Part shown: positions 1 through 9,573 of the stretch, piece by piece
Layout of the letters: each line of letters starts with the position of its first letter
How positions within the stretch are numbered: the stretch's first letter is position 1
Assembly (NCBI RefSeq): GCF_000272045.2
Contig: NZ_AJYZ02000019.1
Coordinates: 1,933,353 to 1,997,352, forward strand
Length of the DNA: 64,000 nucleotides
Reading direction: 5' to 3'
Source: Vibrio crassostreae 9ZC13
GTDB lineage: Bacteria; Pseudomonadota; Gammaproteobacteria; Enterobacterales; Vibrionaceae
Notes under the pieces: generated by a model
Told to the model about the DNA's origin: nothing
Databases searched by the model: none
The model's input: only the letters and a program-made list of their open reading frames with translations
Translations under genes and position numbers: made by a program

Positions 1-1244
1 CGAATGGTAATACTGGTATCCATTCTGCCATTTCGGCTGATGTAGCCAATACTGCCGCAGTACGCTGAACGTCGATGCGGTTCTAACTCTTCAATGATCT
101 GCATCGCGCGAACTTTTGGTGCGCCAGTAATCGATCCTCCAGGGAAACAGGCTCTCAGAAGGTCAGTTGCAGAGTATTGGTCATCAAGGTCCGCTCGTAT
201 CGTGCTCACTAAGTGGTGCACGGCAGGGAAGCTTTCAATATCGAAGAGCTTTGGTACATGCACTGTGCCCGGTTTTGCTACTCGGCCAATGTCATTACGA
301 AGTAGGTCGACGATCATCAAGTTTTCCGCCTGATCTTTATCGGCGCTTGCTAGGTCTTGCGCGTTGGCATTATCAATCATCGGGTCCTCAGAACGAGGTC
401 GTGTGCCTTTGATTGGCTTGGTTTCAATGACGTTGTCTTTGAGTTCTAAGAAACGCTCTGGCGAAACACTGATGATTGCGCAGTCGGCCAAACGGATAAA
501 ACCCGAAAAGGGCGCTGAGTTGTACTGTTCTAACTTGTCATAAGCCAGCCATTCACTACCTTGGTATTGGGCATTGAAGCGCTGAGCTAAGTTAATCTGA
601 TAGCAGTCCCCGGATAACAGGTACTCTTGAACACTATCGAACTTAGTGGCGTAGCTCTCTTCGCTCATATTGGATTGCCACGGTGTGGTTAACCCAAAGG
701 GCGCATGTGATAGGTGTGATTGAGCCATCTGCTGCATTAGCCAATCATGATGTTCATCGATATTGCTACCGACAATACACGCCGTTTTCAATTGGTGGTC
801 AACGATAACAGCCCATTCATACAAGCCAACTGCCATGTCAGGTGCTTCAATATCACGCTTTGCGAGTGATGGAAGTGTCTCGACTCTGCGCCCTAAATCA
901 TAGCTAAAATAGCCTAAAGCGCCGCCAACGAATGGCAACTGAGTGTGCTCTTTAGTCGCAGGCAATAATTGTTGCTGATATTGGTCGAGTAGTTCGAAAG
1001 GATCAGAGTCTGAAACCTCGCACGTCTCATTAACATTAACGGTCGTTTCTGCACCGATTGTCTCGAAGGTGGCGATGGGTTGAGCAACTAAAATATCGTA
1101 TCGACTATCAACGTGGCTTTCTGAAGCGGAGCGTAATAGCATTGCCCACGGCAGGTTTTCAATATGGGAAAACAGCTGTTTAGCTAAAGTTGATTGATAT
1201 TCAAGCGGCTTGATTTGGATAGAGCGAAATTCGTTGTTATTCAT
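1..1244 (-). CDS. pabB: Aminodeoxychorismate synthase component I (PabB), 3' end cut by window edge
   Basis: About 414 codons are present on the minus strand; the C-terminus runs off the left edge. The translation starts MNNNEFRSIQIKPLEYQ and carries the chorismate-binding hallmarks KPIKGTRPR and PGGSITGAPKVRAMQ, as expected for PabB/TrpE enzymes. PabB aminates chorismate to 4-amino-4-deoxychorismate for folate synthesis, working with the glutaminase PabA. The single-gene context, without trp genes, and the similarity to the roughly 450-residue PabB favour PabB over TrpE. The ATG at 1244 is the first in frame. The gene is divergent from the fumarase gene, sharing a 250 bp intergenic region. 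Confidence 0.88.
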   Translation of the reverse strand, partial: MNNNEFRSIQIKPLEYQSTLAKQLFSHIENLPWAMLLRSASESHVDSRYDILVAQPIATFETIGAETTVNVNETCEVSDSDPFELLDQYQQQLLPATKEHTQLPFVGGALGYFSYDLGRRVETLPSLAKRDIEAPDMAVGLYEWAVIVDHQLKTACIVGSNIDEHHDWLMQQMAQSHLSHAPFGLTTPWQSNMSEESYATKFDSVQEYLLSGDCYQINLAQRFNAQYQGSEWLAYDKLEQYNSAPFSGFIRLADCAIISVSPERFLELKDNVIETKPIKGTRPRSEDPMIDNANAQDLASADKDQAENLMIVDLLRNDIGRVAKPGTVHVPKLFDIESFPAVHHLVSTIRADLDDQYSATDLLRACFPGGSITGAPKVRAMQIIEELEPHRRSAYCGSIGYISRNGRMDTSITI

Positions 1245-1353
1245 TTGTTTAATTTGTGACAAAGAGTTCGATCACTGCATGGCGTGTGAGAGGAAGCAAG
1301 AGTATCATAAATTGAAAATAAAATGGGTTCTTGATTAGAACGGAGTAATCCAA

Positions 1354-1429
1354 GTGGTTTAGTTTAAAGCTATGCAAGCGATTGCTAAAGCAACTAAATA
1401 CAGCTCAACACAATAAAAAGCTAAACCAC
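1354..1429 (+). promoter_or_regulatory. Long inverted repeat in the fumarase 5' region
   Basis: GTGGTTTAG at 1354-1362 is perfectly complementary to CTAAACCAC at 1421-1429. The 58-nt loop holds further short complementarity around GCAAGCGATTGC. It lies 70 bp upstream of the chosen fumarase ATG and could fold in the mRNA leader. Function is unknown. Confidence 0.4.
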
Positions 1430-1498
1430 CTAATTCGATTTGGCATATATAGTCAAACTGTGAACCCACATGGAACCAGAACAATAAAGAGGCATGCA

Positions 1499-3016
1499 AT
1501 GACGGTTATTCGTAAGCAAGATGTGATCAGCAGTGTCGCTGACGCACTTCAGTACATTTCTTATTATCACCCTTTAGACTTTGTCCAAGCCCTAGAAAAA
1601 GCGTACGAGAAAGAAGAGAGCCAAGCAGCTAAAGATGCGATCGCTCAGATTCTTATCAACTCGCGCATGTCTGCGGAAGGCCATCGTCCAATTTGTCAGG
1701 ATACGGGTATTGTTACTTGTTTCGTGAACATCGGTATGGATGTTAGGTGGGAAACGGATCAAACAGTACAACAGATGGTTGATGAAGGCGTTCGTCAAGC
1801 TTACAACAACCCAGATAACCCATTGCGTGCATCTGTCCTAATGGACCCTGCAGGTAAGCGTATTAATACCAAAGACAACACACCAGCGGTTGTCCACATT
1901 AATATGATTCCAGGCAACAAAGTTGAAATTCAAATCGCGGCTAAGGGCGGCGGTTCTGAGAACAAAACCAAGATGGTTATGTTGAACCCTTCTGATGATA
2001 TTGCAGAATGGGTAGAGAAGACGCTGCCAACAATGGGTGCAGGCTGGTGTCCACCGGGTATGCTAGGTATAGGCATTGGCGGTACGGCTGAGAAAGCAGC
2101 GGTACTAGCGAAAGAATCTTTGATGGAACACATCGATATTCAAGAGCTTATCGAAAAAGGCCCTGAGAACGCAGAAGAAGAGCTTCGCCTAGACATCTTC
2201 AACCGTGTAAACAAGCTAGGTATTGGTGCACAAGGTCTTGGCGGTCTAACGACTGTGGTTGACGTAAAAATCAAAACAGCACCAACACACGCAGCATCTA
2301 AGCCAGTTTGCTTAATCCCGAACTGTGCAGCAACGCGTCACGTTCACTTCACACTAGATGGCAGCGGCCCAGCAGAGCTAACGCCACCTAAGTTAGAAGA
2401 GTGGCCAGACATCACTTGGGAAGCGGGCGCAAATACACGTCGTGTTAACCTTGATGAAGTGACTAAAGAAGACGTACAAGAGTGGAAGACCGGCGAAACG
2501 GTTCTTCTGTCAGGTAAGATCTTAACCGGTCGTGATGCTGCTCATAAACGTATTCAAGGCATGCTAGAAAGCGGCGAAGGCTTACCAGCCGGCGTTGATT
2601 TCAAAGGCAAGTTCATTTACTACGTGGGTCCTGTTGATGCTGTAGGTGATGAAGCGGTAGGTCCTGCGGGCCCAACAACTTCAACACGTATGGATAAGTT
2701 CACTGACATGATGCTGAACGAAACTGGCATTATGGGCATGATCGGTAAAGCGGAACGTGGCCCTGCAACGGTTGAATCAATCAAAGAGCACAAAGCGGTT
2801 TACCTAATGGCGGTTGGTGGTGCAGCTTATTTAGTCGCAAAAGCAATTAAAAAAGCACGCGTTGTTGCGTTTGAAGATCTCGGTATGGAAGCGATTTACG
2901 AGTTTGAAGTTGAAGATATGCCTGTAACGGTAGCGGTTGACTCTAGCGGCGTGAACGCACACCAGATCGGCCCTGACACGTGGAAAGTGAAGATTGCTGA
3001 AGCTGAGAAAGCGTAA
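1499..3016 (+). CDS. fumA: Class I fumarate hydratase (4Fe-4S)
   Basis: This 505-residue protein interconverts fumarate and malate in the TCA cycle using an oxygen-sensitive 4Fe-4S cluster. The cluster cysteines are seen in ICQDTG, GWCPPG and IPNCAATRH. N-terminal (alpha) and C-terminal (beta) fumarase domains are fused as in E. coli FumA. The frame is open upstream to 1382, but ATG 1499 is preceded by AAAGAGG and gives the usual Vibrio N-terminus MTVIRKQDV. A strong terminator follows at 3089-3122, so it is probably monocistronic. The L-tartrate dehydratase family is related, but the length and fused domains favour fumarase. Confidence 0.95.
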   Translation: MTVIRKQDVISSVADALQYISYYHPLDFVQALEKAYEKEESQAAKDAIAQILINSRMSAEGHRPICQDTGIVTCFVNIGMDVRWETDQTVQQMVDEGVRQAYNNPDNPLRASVLMDPAGKRINTKDNTPAVVHINMIPGNKVEIQIAAKGGGSENKTKMVMLNPSDDIAEWVEKTLPTMGAGWCPPGMLGIGIGGTAEKAAVLAKESLMEHIDIQELIEKGPENAEEELRLDIFNRVNKLGIGAQGLGGLTTVVDVKIKTAPTHAASKPVCLIPNCAATRHVHFTLDGSGPAELTPPKLEEWPDITWEAGANTRRVNLDEVTKEDVQEWKTGETVLLSGKILTGRDAAHKRIQGMLESGEGLPAGVDFKGKFIYYVGPVDAVGDEAVGPAGPTTSTRMDKFTDMMLNETGIMGMIGKAERGPATVESIKEHKAVYLMAVGGAAYLVAKAIKKARVVAFEDLGMEAIYEFEVEDMPVTVAVDSSGVNAHQIGPDTWKVKIAEAEKA

Positions 3017-3088
3017 TTAATCGACGCCAAAAAATCGTAATTGTCGCTAACTTCAGCGTTTGAATTGCAATTTTTGACAGAAAGTTAA

Positions 3089-3122
3089 AGACAAAAGTGC
3101 AGCATTATCTGCACTTTTGTCT
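3089..3122 (+). terminator. Intrinsic terminator after fumarase
   Basis: A perfect 14-bp stem, AGACAAAAGTGCAG with CTGCACTTTTGTCT, encloses a 6-nt loop 70 bp after the fumarase stop. The A-rich and T-rich arms make it usable on both strands. Confidence 0.8.
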
Positions 3123-3180
3123 TATTATCAATGATATAGTGATAAACACATAGTTTGATATAAGAACATAGGAGAGAGGA

Positions 3181-3366
3181 ATGCCTCGTTTTATTCAGAT
3201 CCTACAGATTATCTTGGCAGTGGTGATTGGTGCTTTTGTTGGCTACGACCTGATCTTGAAAGGGATCAGTATCTTTGATAATAAATACGTGACGATTACA
3301 TGTGCGCTTTGGCTAATTGCAGAGATTGCACTGTTTGTTATCTACAAGTTGATTGAAGACGATTAG
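3181..3366 (+). CDS. Small two-helix inner-membrane protein
   Basis: This is a 61-residue protein of unknown function. Two hydrophobic segments are visible, about residues 5-25 (QILQIILAVVIGAFVGYDLI) and 38-56 (TITCALWLIAEIALFVIYK), separated by a short polar turn. The C-terminus is acidic (LIEDD). A strong ribosome-binding site, AGGAGAGAGG, sits directly before the ATG, and terminators on both sides make it an independent unit. No catalytic residues can be seen. Real coding is well supported by the ribosome-binding site and amphipathic layout; the role is not known. Confidence 0.75.
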   Translation: MPRFIQILQIILAVVIGAFVGYDLILKGISIFDNKYVTITCALWLIAEIALFVIYKLIEDD

Positions 3367-3391
3367 ACGTCGGATATCGTGCAAAAATTCT

Positions 3392-3425
3392 AAAGCCCCT
3401 GATTATGAATGTAGTCAGGGGCTTT
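3392..3425 (+). terminator. Intrinsic terminator after small membrane protein
   Basis: AAAGCCCCTGA (3392-3402) pairs with TCAGGGGCTTT (3415-3425), followed by a T-rich stretch. Confidence 0.85.
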
Positions 3426-3565
3426 TATTCATCTAGCATTAAGAATGTGTATTGCATACTCATCAACATAAGCAAAAGCATACAAACTATCCCAACGGGG
3501 AAAGAACATAGGCTTGCCTTTCTATTATCATAACCAGCTAGCCTAACTATCACGGAGTCGTTCAA

Positions 3566-4939
3566 ATGAAACACCTAACTCAAGAAATGAGTGACTTTAT
3601 AAGCAGAGGAACGGATTCTCATATTCGAGTAGCGGTCACGGGGCTCTCTCGTGCGGGTAAGACAGCATTCATTACTTCGCTGGTTAATCAGCTTCTTCAT
3701 ACGTCTACCCACAAAAACTTGCCACTGCTTGCATCGGCGAGAGATGGAAGAATTATTGGCGCAAAGCGTATCCCGCAACACAACATGATGATTCCACGCT
3801 TCTCTTATGATGAAGCGATGGAGTCGTTGAATGCACAGCCACCAGAATGGCCAGTGCCAACGCGTGATGTCAGTGAGATTCGTCTAGCAATCAAATATAA
3901 GCCTGCGAAGGGCGCGAAAAAGCTACTGAGTAAAAACAGCACCCTTTATCTCGATATTGTCGATTATCCAGGTGAATGGCTGCTTGATTTGCCGTTACTG
4001 GATATGGACTTCGATACCTGGAGCCAATCTCAGTTTGCCGCATTGAAAGGCGACAGAGAAACTTACTCGCAACAGTGGAACGTAATGCGTGGTGATATCG
4101 ATTTGCTAGCAGAAGCGGACGAAAAGAAACTGGTCGCGATTGCCGATAGCTACACTCAGTACCTTCATACTTGTAAAAGTAACGGGCTGCATTGGGTACA
4201 ACCGGGTCGATTCGTATTACCCGGTGAGCTTGAAGGCGCGCCTGTGTTGCAATTCTTCCCGTGCATCGCACCTGAGGGTAAGTTCTCAAAAACAAGTAAC
4301 TATGCGGTACTTAAAGCGCGTTATGAAGAGTATCAACAGAAGGTCGTCAAAGCGTTCTACAAGAATCACTTCGCGACGTTCGACAGACAAATCGTGCTAG
4401 TGGATTGCTTACAGCCACTTAATGCGGGCTATGACTCTTTCATGGACATGCGTGGCGCGTTAGAACAGTTACTTAAGAGCTTTAAGTACGGTCGAAGCAA
4501 TATCTTAAGACGTTTATTCGCGCCGAAGATCGACAAGATCTTGTTTGCAGCCACTAAAGCTGACCACGTGACACCGGATCAACATCCAAACTTGGTATCG
4601 CTGTTACAACAGATGGTACATCCGGCTTGGCAACAGGCGGCGTTTGAACACATCGACATGAGTTGCATGAGCATTGCGTCTATTCAAGCGACCAGCGCGG
4701 GTTATATCTCGTCGGGCTCAGACAATGTTCCGGCGTTGCAAGGTGTGACTTTGGATAATGTCCCTCAAACCATGTATCCGGGAGAGGTGCCGCGTAAGTT
4801 GCCCAACAAACAGTATTGGGAAACCAACCAGTTTGATTTCACGAGCTTTAGACCGATGGAGCAACATTCCGATGAGCCTTGCCAACATCTAAGAGTCGAC
4901 AAGGTTTTAGAGTATCTCATTGGCGACAAGTTGAAGTAA
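3566..4939 (+). CDS. ycjX: YcjX-family P-loop GTPase (DUF463)
   Basis: This 457-residue protein has an N-terminal P-loop [10 protein letters not shown] (about residues 26-35) and a DYPGEW segment that fits a G3-like motif. It belongs to the DUF463/YcjX family, GTP-binding proteins often induced with phage-shock or stress genes; the exact cellular role is unsettled. It is followed after 14 bp by ycjF and then tyrR, the same order as in E. coli. The ATG is preceded by a CGGAGTCG ribosome-binding site. The length matches E. coli YcjX. Antisense open frames within it are shadows. Confidence 0.9.
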   Translation: MKHLTQEMSDFISRGTDSHIRVAVTGLSRAGKTAFITSLVNQLLHTSTHKNLPLLASARDGRIIGAKRIPQHNMMIPRFSYDEAMESLNAQPPEWPVPTRDVSEIRLAIKYKPAKGAKKLLSKNSTLYLDIVDYPGEWLLDLPLLDMDFDTWSQSQFAALKGDRETYSQQWNVMRGDIDLLAEADEKKLVAIADSYTQYLHTCKSNGLHWVQPGRFVLPGELEGAPVLQFFPCIAPEGKFSKTSNYAVLKARYEEYQQKVVKAFYKNHFATFDRQIVLVDCLQPLNAGYDSFMDMRGALEQLLKSFKYGRSNILRRLFAPKIDKILFAATKADHVTPDQHPNLVSLLQQMVHPAWQQAAFEHIDMSCMSIASIQATSAGYISSGSDNVPALQGVTLDNVPQTMYPGEVPRKLPNKQYWETNQFDFTSFRPMEQHSDEPCQHLRVDKVLEYLIGDKLK

Positions 4940-4953
4940 TTGAGGCAATCAAA

Positions 4954-6006
4954 ATGAGTGAATTAAAAACAAAGCAGGTCTTTAATGAACCGTTGAAGAC
5001 CTCTTTTGATGAGCAAGACAAGACCGACGTTGGCCCGGATTTAGGTGCTCAACAACTGTTCACAGAGCAAGAGAAATTTGTCCCTGTCGCACCGCAAGTG
5101 GAAGCCGAACTTGATGGTGAAGCTGAGCAGCAATTGGAACAAGTGATTCGACCGAGCAAAAAGAAGAAGTGGTTTGGAACGGGTTTATTGGTCGCTTTTT
5201 CTGGCCTAGTTGGATGGCAAGCAATTGATTCGGTCATTACCGCAATTCAAACTGCTGATTGGCTTGCGTTAGGTTGGGCAGGCTTTATTGCTGCCATTGC
5301 TTCATTGGGTTTAGGCGCAATAGGCAAAGAGCTGTGGAAACTGCGTTCACTTAAAGATCACTTTAGTGTGCAAGAGCAGAGTGAAGAGCTACTCCAAAGT
5401 CAAAGTGTCGGCAAGGGCAAAGCGTTCTGTGAAAACATCGCCAAGCAAGGCGGCATTATCGCTGAGTCTCCTTCGTACGATAAGTGGCGAAACAGCATTA
5501 ACCCTGCACACAGTGATGCAGAAGTGTTGGATATGTACGATGCGTTAGTCGTGAGTCAACAAGACAAAGTAGCGACTCAAATCGTCACTAAGTTTTCGAC
5601 CGAATCGGCGGCTTTGGTCGCGGTGAGTCCATTGGCGGCGGCTGATATGTTGTTGGTGGCTTGGCGAAATTTCACCATGATAGACAAGCTTGCTGATGTG
5701 TATGGCATTGAGCTTGGCTACTGGTCTCGCATTAAGCTATTTAAACTGGTGTTAATCAACATGGCCGCTGCAGGAGCAAGTGAGCTCGCGATTGATGCAA
5801 GTATGGATCTCGTCTCGATGGATCTTGCAGGCAAAGTCTCAGCTCGAGCAGGGCAGGGGCTAGGTGTCGGTATCCTTACTGCAAGACTGGGCTTAAAAGC
5901 CATGACATTGCTGCGTCCTATGCCTTGGCATAACGAACGAAAAGTAAAACTGGCAGACCTCCGCAAAGCCGTCCTTTCTGAAATAAAGCGTATCACTCTT
6001 AAATAA
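4954..6006 (+). CDS. ycjF: YcjF-family inner-membrane protein (TIGR01620/DUF697)
   Basis: This 350-residue protein has a long acidic cytoplasmic N-terminus (about 1-75), a KKKK stretch, two adjacent membrane helices around residues 75-125 ([15 protein letters not shown] and [17 protein letters not shown]), and a C-terminal DUF697-like segment ([18 protein letters not shown]). It is the usual partner of ycjX, here 14 bp downstream. The frame is open upstream inside ycjX, but ATG 4954 gives the conserved start [14 protein letters not shown]. Its biochemical role is unknown; a membrane partner for the YcjX GTPase is inferred from linkage. Confidence 0.88.
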   Translation: MSELKTKQVFNEPLKTSFDEQDKTDVGPDLGAQQLFTEQEKFVPVAPQVEAELDGEAEQQLEQVIRPSKKKKWFGTGLLVAFSGLVGWQAIDSVITAIQTADWLALGWAGFIAAIASLGLGAIGKELWKLRSLKDHFSVQEQSEELLQSQSVGKGKAFCENIAKQGGIIAESPSYDKWRNSINPAHSDAEVLDMYDALVVSQQDKVATQIVTKFSTESAALVAVSPLAAADMLLVAWRNFTMIDKLADVYGIELGYWSRIKLFKLVLINMAAAGASELAIDASMDLVSMDLAGKVSARAGQGLGVGILTARLGLKAMTLLRPMPWHNERKVKLADLRKAVLSEIKRITLK

Positions 6007-6029
6007 AGCATTTGAAGCTCAATAGTTTG

Positions 6030-6063
6030 AGAAGAAGAGTAAACATATGTTTACTCTTCTTCT
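6030..6063. terminator. Perfect palindrome between ycjF and tyrR, terminator-like
   Basis: A 16-bp perfect stem with a 2-nt centre lies 24 bp after the ycjF stop. It can form an RNA hairpin, but a good T-tract is missing, and the same palindrome contains a TyrR-box-like core (see 6038-6055). Terminator, operator or both are possible. Confidence 0.5.
6038..6055. promoter_or_regulatory. Candidate TyrR box upstream of tyrR
   Basis: The sequence AGTAAACATATGTTTACT matches the TyrR consensus TGTAAA-N6-TTTACA at every position except the outermost base on each side. It keeps the invariant G and C 14 bp apart (6039 and 6054). It lies 75 bp upstream of the tyrR start. In E. coli, tyrR is autoregulated through such a box, so autoregulation here is a reasonable inference. 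Confidence 0.6.
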
Positions 6064-6129
6064 TGACTGAACTCAGAGCTTAATCCACACTACTGTCAAC
6101 TTATCCTGACACCTATAATAGGACTATTT

Positions 6130-7674
6130 GTGCGTCTTGAAGTATTGTGTGAAGACAGACTCGGCTTAACGCGTGAGTTGCTCGATATCTTGGCCTCAAA
6201 AAGCATTGATTTAAGAGGAATCGAAATTGATGTTAAAGGTATTATTTATCTAAACTGCCCTGATATTGATTTTGATGCTTTTAGTGAACTTATGGCTGAA
6301 ATTCGCCGAATTTCAGGTGTGAAGGATGTACGTAAAATCCAATTTATGCCAAGCGAAAGGCATAACACAGAGCTGATTGCTCTGCTGGCAAACCTACCTG
6401 ATCCTGTTATTGCGATTGACCTTAAAGGCTCAGTCGATATGGCTAACCACGCCGCATTGAGCCTCTTCAACAAACAAGAAGATGAAGTCATCGGTGAACC
6501 GCTCGCGACGTTTGTTCCTAGTTTTAACTTTGCTCGTTGGATCGAAGGCGATGTAACGCGCCATCGTGAAGTTGTCGTGTTGGATGGCTTAGATTTCTCT
6601 ATTGAGATCCTGCCGATTTACCTTGGTGGTGATGTCAACGAAGCGGTACTGGCAAGCGCAGTAATGACGATTCGTTCTTGTAATCAAGAGATGAACTCGC
6701 CAGATTCAATCCCAGAACAGAACAACCTGGGTTTTGAACACTTTGTTGGTGTCTCTAATCGCCATAAAGCCTTGATCAGCCAAGCTAAGAAATTGGCTAT
6801 GCTGGATCAGCCTCTATTAATTGAAGGCGATACAGGTACGGGTAAAGAGATGCTGGCGAAAGCGTGTCATAACCGTTCAAATCGATCGTCTTTCCCATTC
6901 TTGATTCTAAGCTGTGCATCGATGCCTGATGACGTAGCGGAAACGGAATTGTTTGGTCATGCGCCGGGTTCATTCAACCATGAGCAAGGTCATAAAGGCA
7001 TTTTCGAGCAAGCGAATGGCGGTACGGTATTTTTAGATGAAATTGGCGAGATGAGCCCGCATCTTCAAATCAAGCTGCTGCGTTTCCTACAAGATGGTTC
7101 ATTCCGTCGTGTTGGTGAAGAAGAAGAGATGCACGCGGATGTTCGTATTATTGCATCAACGCGCCACCGTCTTTCTGAATTAGCCGACTCGGGTTCGTTC
7201 CGTGAAGATTTGTTTTACCGCTTGAATGTACTGACTCTGTCTATCCCTGCATTGCGTGAACGCTCAAACGACGTAGCGCCACTGTTGGAACTGTTCGTTG
7301 CAAAGTACGCGCAGCAGTTAGGTATGTTAAAACCAAAACTGACTCAAGAGCTGATCGACCAGCTTGGTAATTACCAATGGCCGGGCAACATTCGCCAGTT
7401 AGACAACATGGTTCTACGTGCACTAACAGAGCTAGATTCAGACACACTAACGGTTGAGCAATTCCATTTGCCACAGCTTGAAACAATGACGGCTGGAATG
7501 GCGAACCTGAGCTTAGACGGCTCGCTCGATGAAATCATGAAAGACTATGAATCTCAGATTCTAGAGAAGCTTTATCAGTCTTTCCCATCAAGCCGTAAGC
7601 TAGCAAAACGTTTGAATGTATCTCATACCTCAATTGCGAATAAGCTTCGTGATTACGGTATCAGAAAGAACTGA
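6130..7674 (+). CDS. tyrR: Transcriptional regulator TyrR
   Basis: This 514-residue regulator of aromatic amino-acid biosynthesis and transport starts at GTG 6130 with the family N-terminus MRLEVLCEDRLGLTRELLD. Domains are ACT (about 1-75), PAS (about 78-190), AAA+ (about 205-435; Walker A GDTGTGKE, Walker B FLDEIGEM) and a C-terminal Fis-type HTH (SSRKLAKRLNVSHTSIANKLR). The sigma54-contact GAFTGA motif is replaced by PGSFNHE, as known for TyrR, which acts with sigma70. A ribosome-binding site AGGA lies 6 nt before GTG. rimJ follows after 18 bp, probably co-transcribed. Confidence 0.96.
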   Translation: MRLEVLCEDRLGLTRELLDILASKSIDLRGIEIDVKGIIYLNCPDIDFDAFSELMAEIRRISGVKDVRKIQFMPSERHNTELIALLANLPDPVIAIDLKGSVDMANHAALSLFNKQEDEVIGEPLATFVPSFNFARWIEGDVTRHREVVVLDGLDFSIEILPIYLGGDVNEAVLASAVMTIRSCNQEMNSPDSIPEQNNLGFEHFVGVSNRHKALISQAKKLAMLDQPLLIEGDTGTGKEMLAKACHNRSNRSSFPFLILSCASMPDDVAETELFGHAPGSFNHEQGHKGIFEQANGGTVFLDEIGEMSPHLQIKLLRFLQDGSFRRVGEEEEMHADVRIIASTRHRLSELADSGSFREDLFYRLNVLTLSIPALRERSNDVAPLLELFVAKYAQQLGMLKPKLTQELIDQLGNYQWPGNIRQLDNMVLRALTELDSDTLTVEQFHLPQLETMTAGMANLSLDGSLDEIMKDYESQILEKLYQSFPSSRKLAKRLNVSHTSIANKLRDYGIRKN

Positions 7675-7692
7675 TCGAATAAGAACAAGATT

Positions 7693-8280
7693 ATGGAAGA
7701 TTTGAGTACACCAGAGCGCATTTATAAGCATGATGGTAATCTGATTCTACGCACGGCTGAAATCGATGATGCTGGCATGATCAGCGAGTACTTTCAGGTT
7801 AACAGAGAGTATCTGAAACCTTGGGAACCGATTCGCGAAGACGCGTTCTTTGATAGAGCGAGTTGGGCGCAGCGACTGATCAAGTTAAACGAGCTTCATA
7901 AAATGGGGCTAGGCTATTACTGTTTACTGATTAACGCTGACTCTAATGAAATGTTAGGCACCATATCGTTCAGTAATTTGTCTCGTTTCCCGTTCTACGC
8001 TTGTAATGTCGGTTACTCATTGGCGCAAAGTGCACAGGGCCACGGTTACATGCGCAGAGGTTTGAACATGGCCAAAGACTACATGTTTGATGTGCAGAAC
8101 ATGCACCGCTTAATGGCGGGCTACATGCCTCACAACGAACGCAGTGCTGGCGTATTAGAACATCTTGGTTTTGTCCGAGAAGGTTTTGCTAAAGACTACC
8201 TACAGATTAACGGTAAATGGGAAGACCATATACTGACAGCATTAGTTAACCCAAATTGGGAAGATAGACGCGTTATTTAG
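7693..8280 (+). CDS. rimJ: GNAT acetyltransferase, RimJ family
   Basis: This 195-residue protein resembles RimJ, which N-terminally acetylates ribosomal protein S5. The acetyl-CoA binding stretch QSAQGHGYMRRGL (about residues 113-125) fits the Q/R-x-x-G-x-G/A motif. The segments FQVNREYLKPWEP and LEHLGFVREGFAKDYLQINGKWEDH are typical of the RimI/RimJ/RimL group that acetylates protein N-termini. It lies 18 bp after tyrR on the same strand. RimL or a SpeG-like enzyme is less likely from these motifs. Confidence 0.85.
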   Translation: MEDLSTPERIYKHDGNLILRTAEIDDAGMISEYFQVNREYLKPWEPIREDAFFDRASWAQRLIKLNELHKMGLGYYCLLINADSNEMLGTISFSNLSRFPFYACNVGYSLAQSAQGHGYMRRGLNMAKDYMFDVQNMHRLMAGYMPHNERSAGVLEHLGFVREGFAKDYLQINGKWEDHILTALVNPNWEDRRVI

Positions 8281-8444
8281 CGGCAATATTGCTAAGACGT
8301 AGTACTAGTTAAAGGCAAATAGCTTTTAAACGTAAACAAAATTTAGACGCAGCGTATATCAAGCTTTGCTAATCGCCGCTGCATCAAAAAGAACAGATAG
8401 GCATGGTAAATCCATCAGCCTGAGCAGATATTTGAGGAATTTTG

Positions 8445-8918
8445 ATGTCATACACAACTTTGGACGAATACCAAAGAAAATGGATTTTCACACACCAGTC
8501 AATGCCGCTTCCGGCAGAGGACTTGGAAAAGATTAAGCCAATGACACAGGCGAGAGCATCTCAGTTCTGGAAAGAGAACGTGAGCCCTCAAAGCCCAGAC
8601 GCAGAACGACTGAGCTCGCAAGACTGGCCAAGCAAAGCATCGAACTGGAATGAAGAGATCAGTTGGATGGCGCATTGGGAAGCGGATGAGCCTGAAATGC
8701 CAGAAGAGATTCTTAACTTTATTGATTGGCAAGATGACGTAACTGTTTATTTTTGTTACGAAAAGTACAATGTTCTTGAAACCAAATGGGCGATTTTCAA
8801 GAAGCATTGGAAGAACTTCTTGTTCTACGATGATGGCCCGATTCTAATCGGTCGTCGTCGTTCAGAAGCCCTTTGGTTTGCTACCAATGGCAAGGTGAAA
8901 ATTGGTAACCGTGCTTAA
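8445..8918 (+). CDS. DUF2947 family protein
   Basis: This 157-residue soluble protein matches my recollection of the DUF2947 family, which is common in Vibrio and Shewanella and has no established function. It is rich in Trp (WIF, FWKEN, SWMAHWE, WQDD, WFAT) and acidic residues, without signal peptide or membrane segment. ATG 8445 is used because GAGGAAT precedes it; a TTG one codon upstream is the alternative. It stands alone, with a 164 bp gap before it and a terminator after it. Confidence 0.75.
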   Translation: MSYTTLDEYQRKWIFTHQSMPLPAEDLEKIKPMTQARASQFWKENVSPQSPDAERLSSQDWPSKASNWNEEISWMAHWEADEPEMPEEILNFIDWQDDVTVYFCYEKYNVLETKWAIFKKHWKNFLFYDDGPILIGRRRSEALWFATNGKVKIGNRA

Positions 8919-8974
8919 CCTCGGTGTGATTTAATCGAGCTAGTGCTGGTAATCCGAGCAACAGATAGATAAAC

Positions 8975-9003
8975 AAAAAGCGAGCATCGAGCTCGCTTTT
9001 TTT
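8975..9003 (+). terminator. Intrinsic terminator after DUF2947 gene
   Basis: AAAAAGCGAGC pairs with GCTCGCTTTTT around a 5-nt loop and runs into a T-tract. Confidence 0.9.
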
Positions 9004-9186
9004 GTGCCTAATGATCTTCGAAGATCATGGGGAAAGACCCACTATTTGAGCCCAACTAAAGGTGACCATATCCACTCATTTAAAGCGAGTGAATTACGAA
9101 ATTGAGATCGCTATCTCATTGGGTTAGTTGAAGTTTAATGGGGTTGAGCTATCTTTATATTACTGCCTTAGTGGAGGTGAAGTATT

Positions 9187-9402
9187 ATGATTTGGGATAC
9201 TCTCGAACGTGTAAATAAACTTCGCAAGGAAGCAATGGAGGATCCAGAGTTTTTGGATTCAGCAAAAATGCATGAGGAATGGCTTTTAAGCGAAACTCAT
9301 AATCAATCGAACAAAGGAGCAAAAGAGAATAAACCGAAAAAACTATCTGACATTTATGAAAATACGGATTTTCCTATCAACCCAACTGGAACCAAACATT
9401 AA
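9187..9402 (+). CDS. Small charged hypothetical protein
   Basis: This 71-residue protein starts MIWDTLERVNKLRKEAMEDPEFLDSA and is highly charged, with a helical N-terminal half and a Lys/Asn-rich, probably disordered C-terminal half. A good ribosome-binding site (GGAGGTGAAG) lies 5 nt before the ATG and a strong terminator follows, so expression is plausible. I do not recognise the family. No membrane segment, signal peptide or cysteines are seen. Confidence 0.6.
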   Translation: MIWDTLERVNKLRKEAMEDPEFLDSAKMHEEWLLSETHNQSNKGAKENKPKKLSDIYENTDFPINPTGTKH

Positions 9403-9483
9403 CAATGATGAACTGCAACACGGCTAAGGCTCTTAACCAAAAAGCTATAAGTCGATTACACATACCAGCCTTAAGCCACCAAT

Positions 9484-9520
9484 AAAAAAGCCACTTTCAA
9501 CGAATCGAAAGTGGCTTTTT
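9484..9520. terminator. Bidirectional terminator between the small gene and the Hsp70 operon
   Basis: A 14-bp stem, AAAAAGCCACTTTC with GAAAGTGGCTTTTT, has an A-run on the left and a T-run on the right. It can therefore stop both the plus gene ending at 9402 and the minus operon ending at 9574. Confidence 0.92.
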
Positions 9521-9573
9521 CTTTTCTTGCTAGCTTCTTTACCATTAGCAACGAAAGCTAATCGTTTTCAAAC

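Noticed and set aside
3891..4295. 134-codon minus frame inside ycjX
   Set aside because: It is a shadow of the ycjX coding frame, with no start signal.
6114..6119. TATAAT just before tyrR as its -10
   Set aside because: It would leave an almost leaderless mRNA, overlaps the ribosome-binding site, and has no matching -35.
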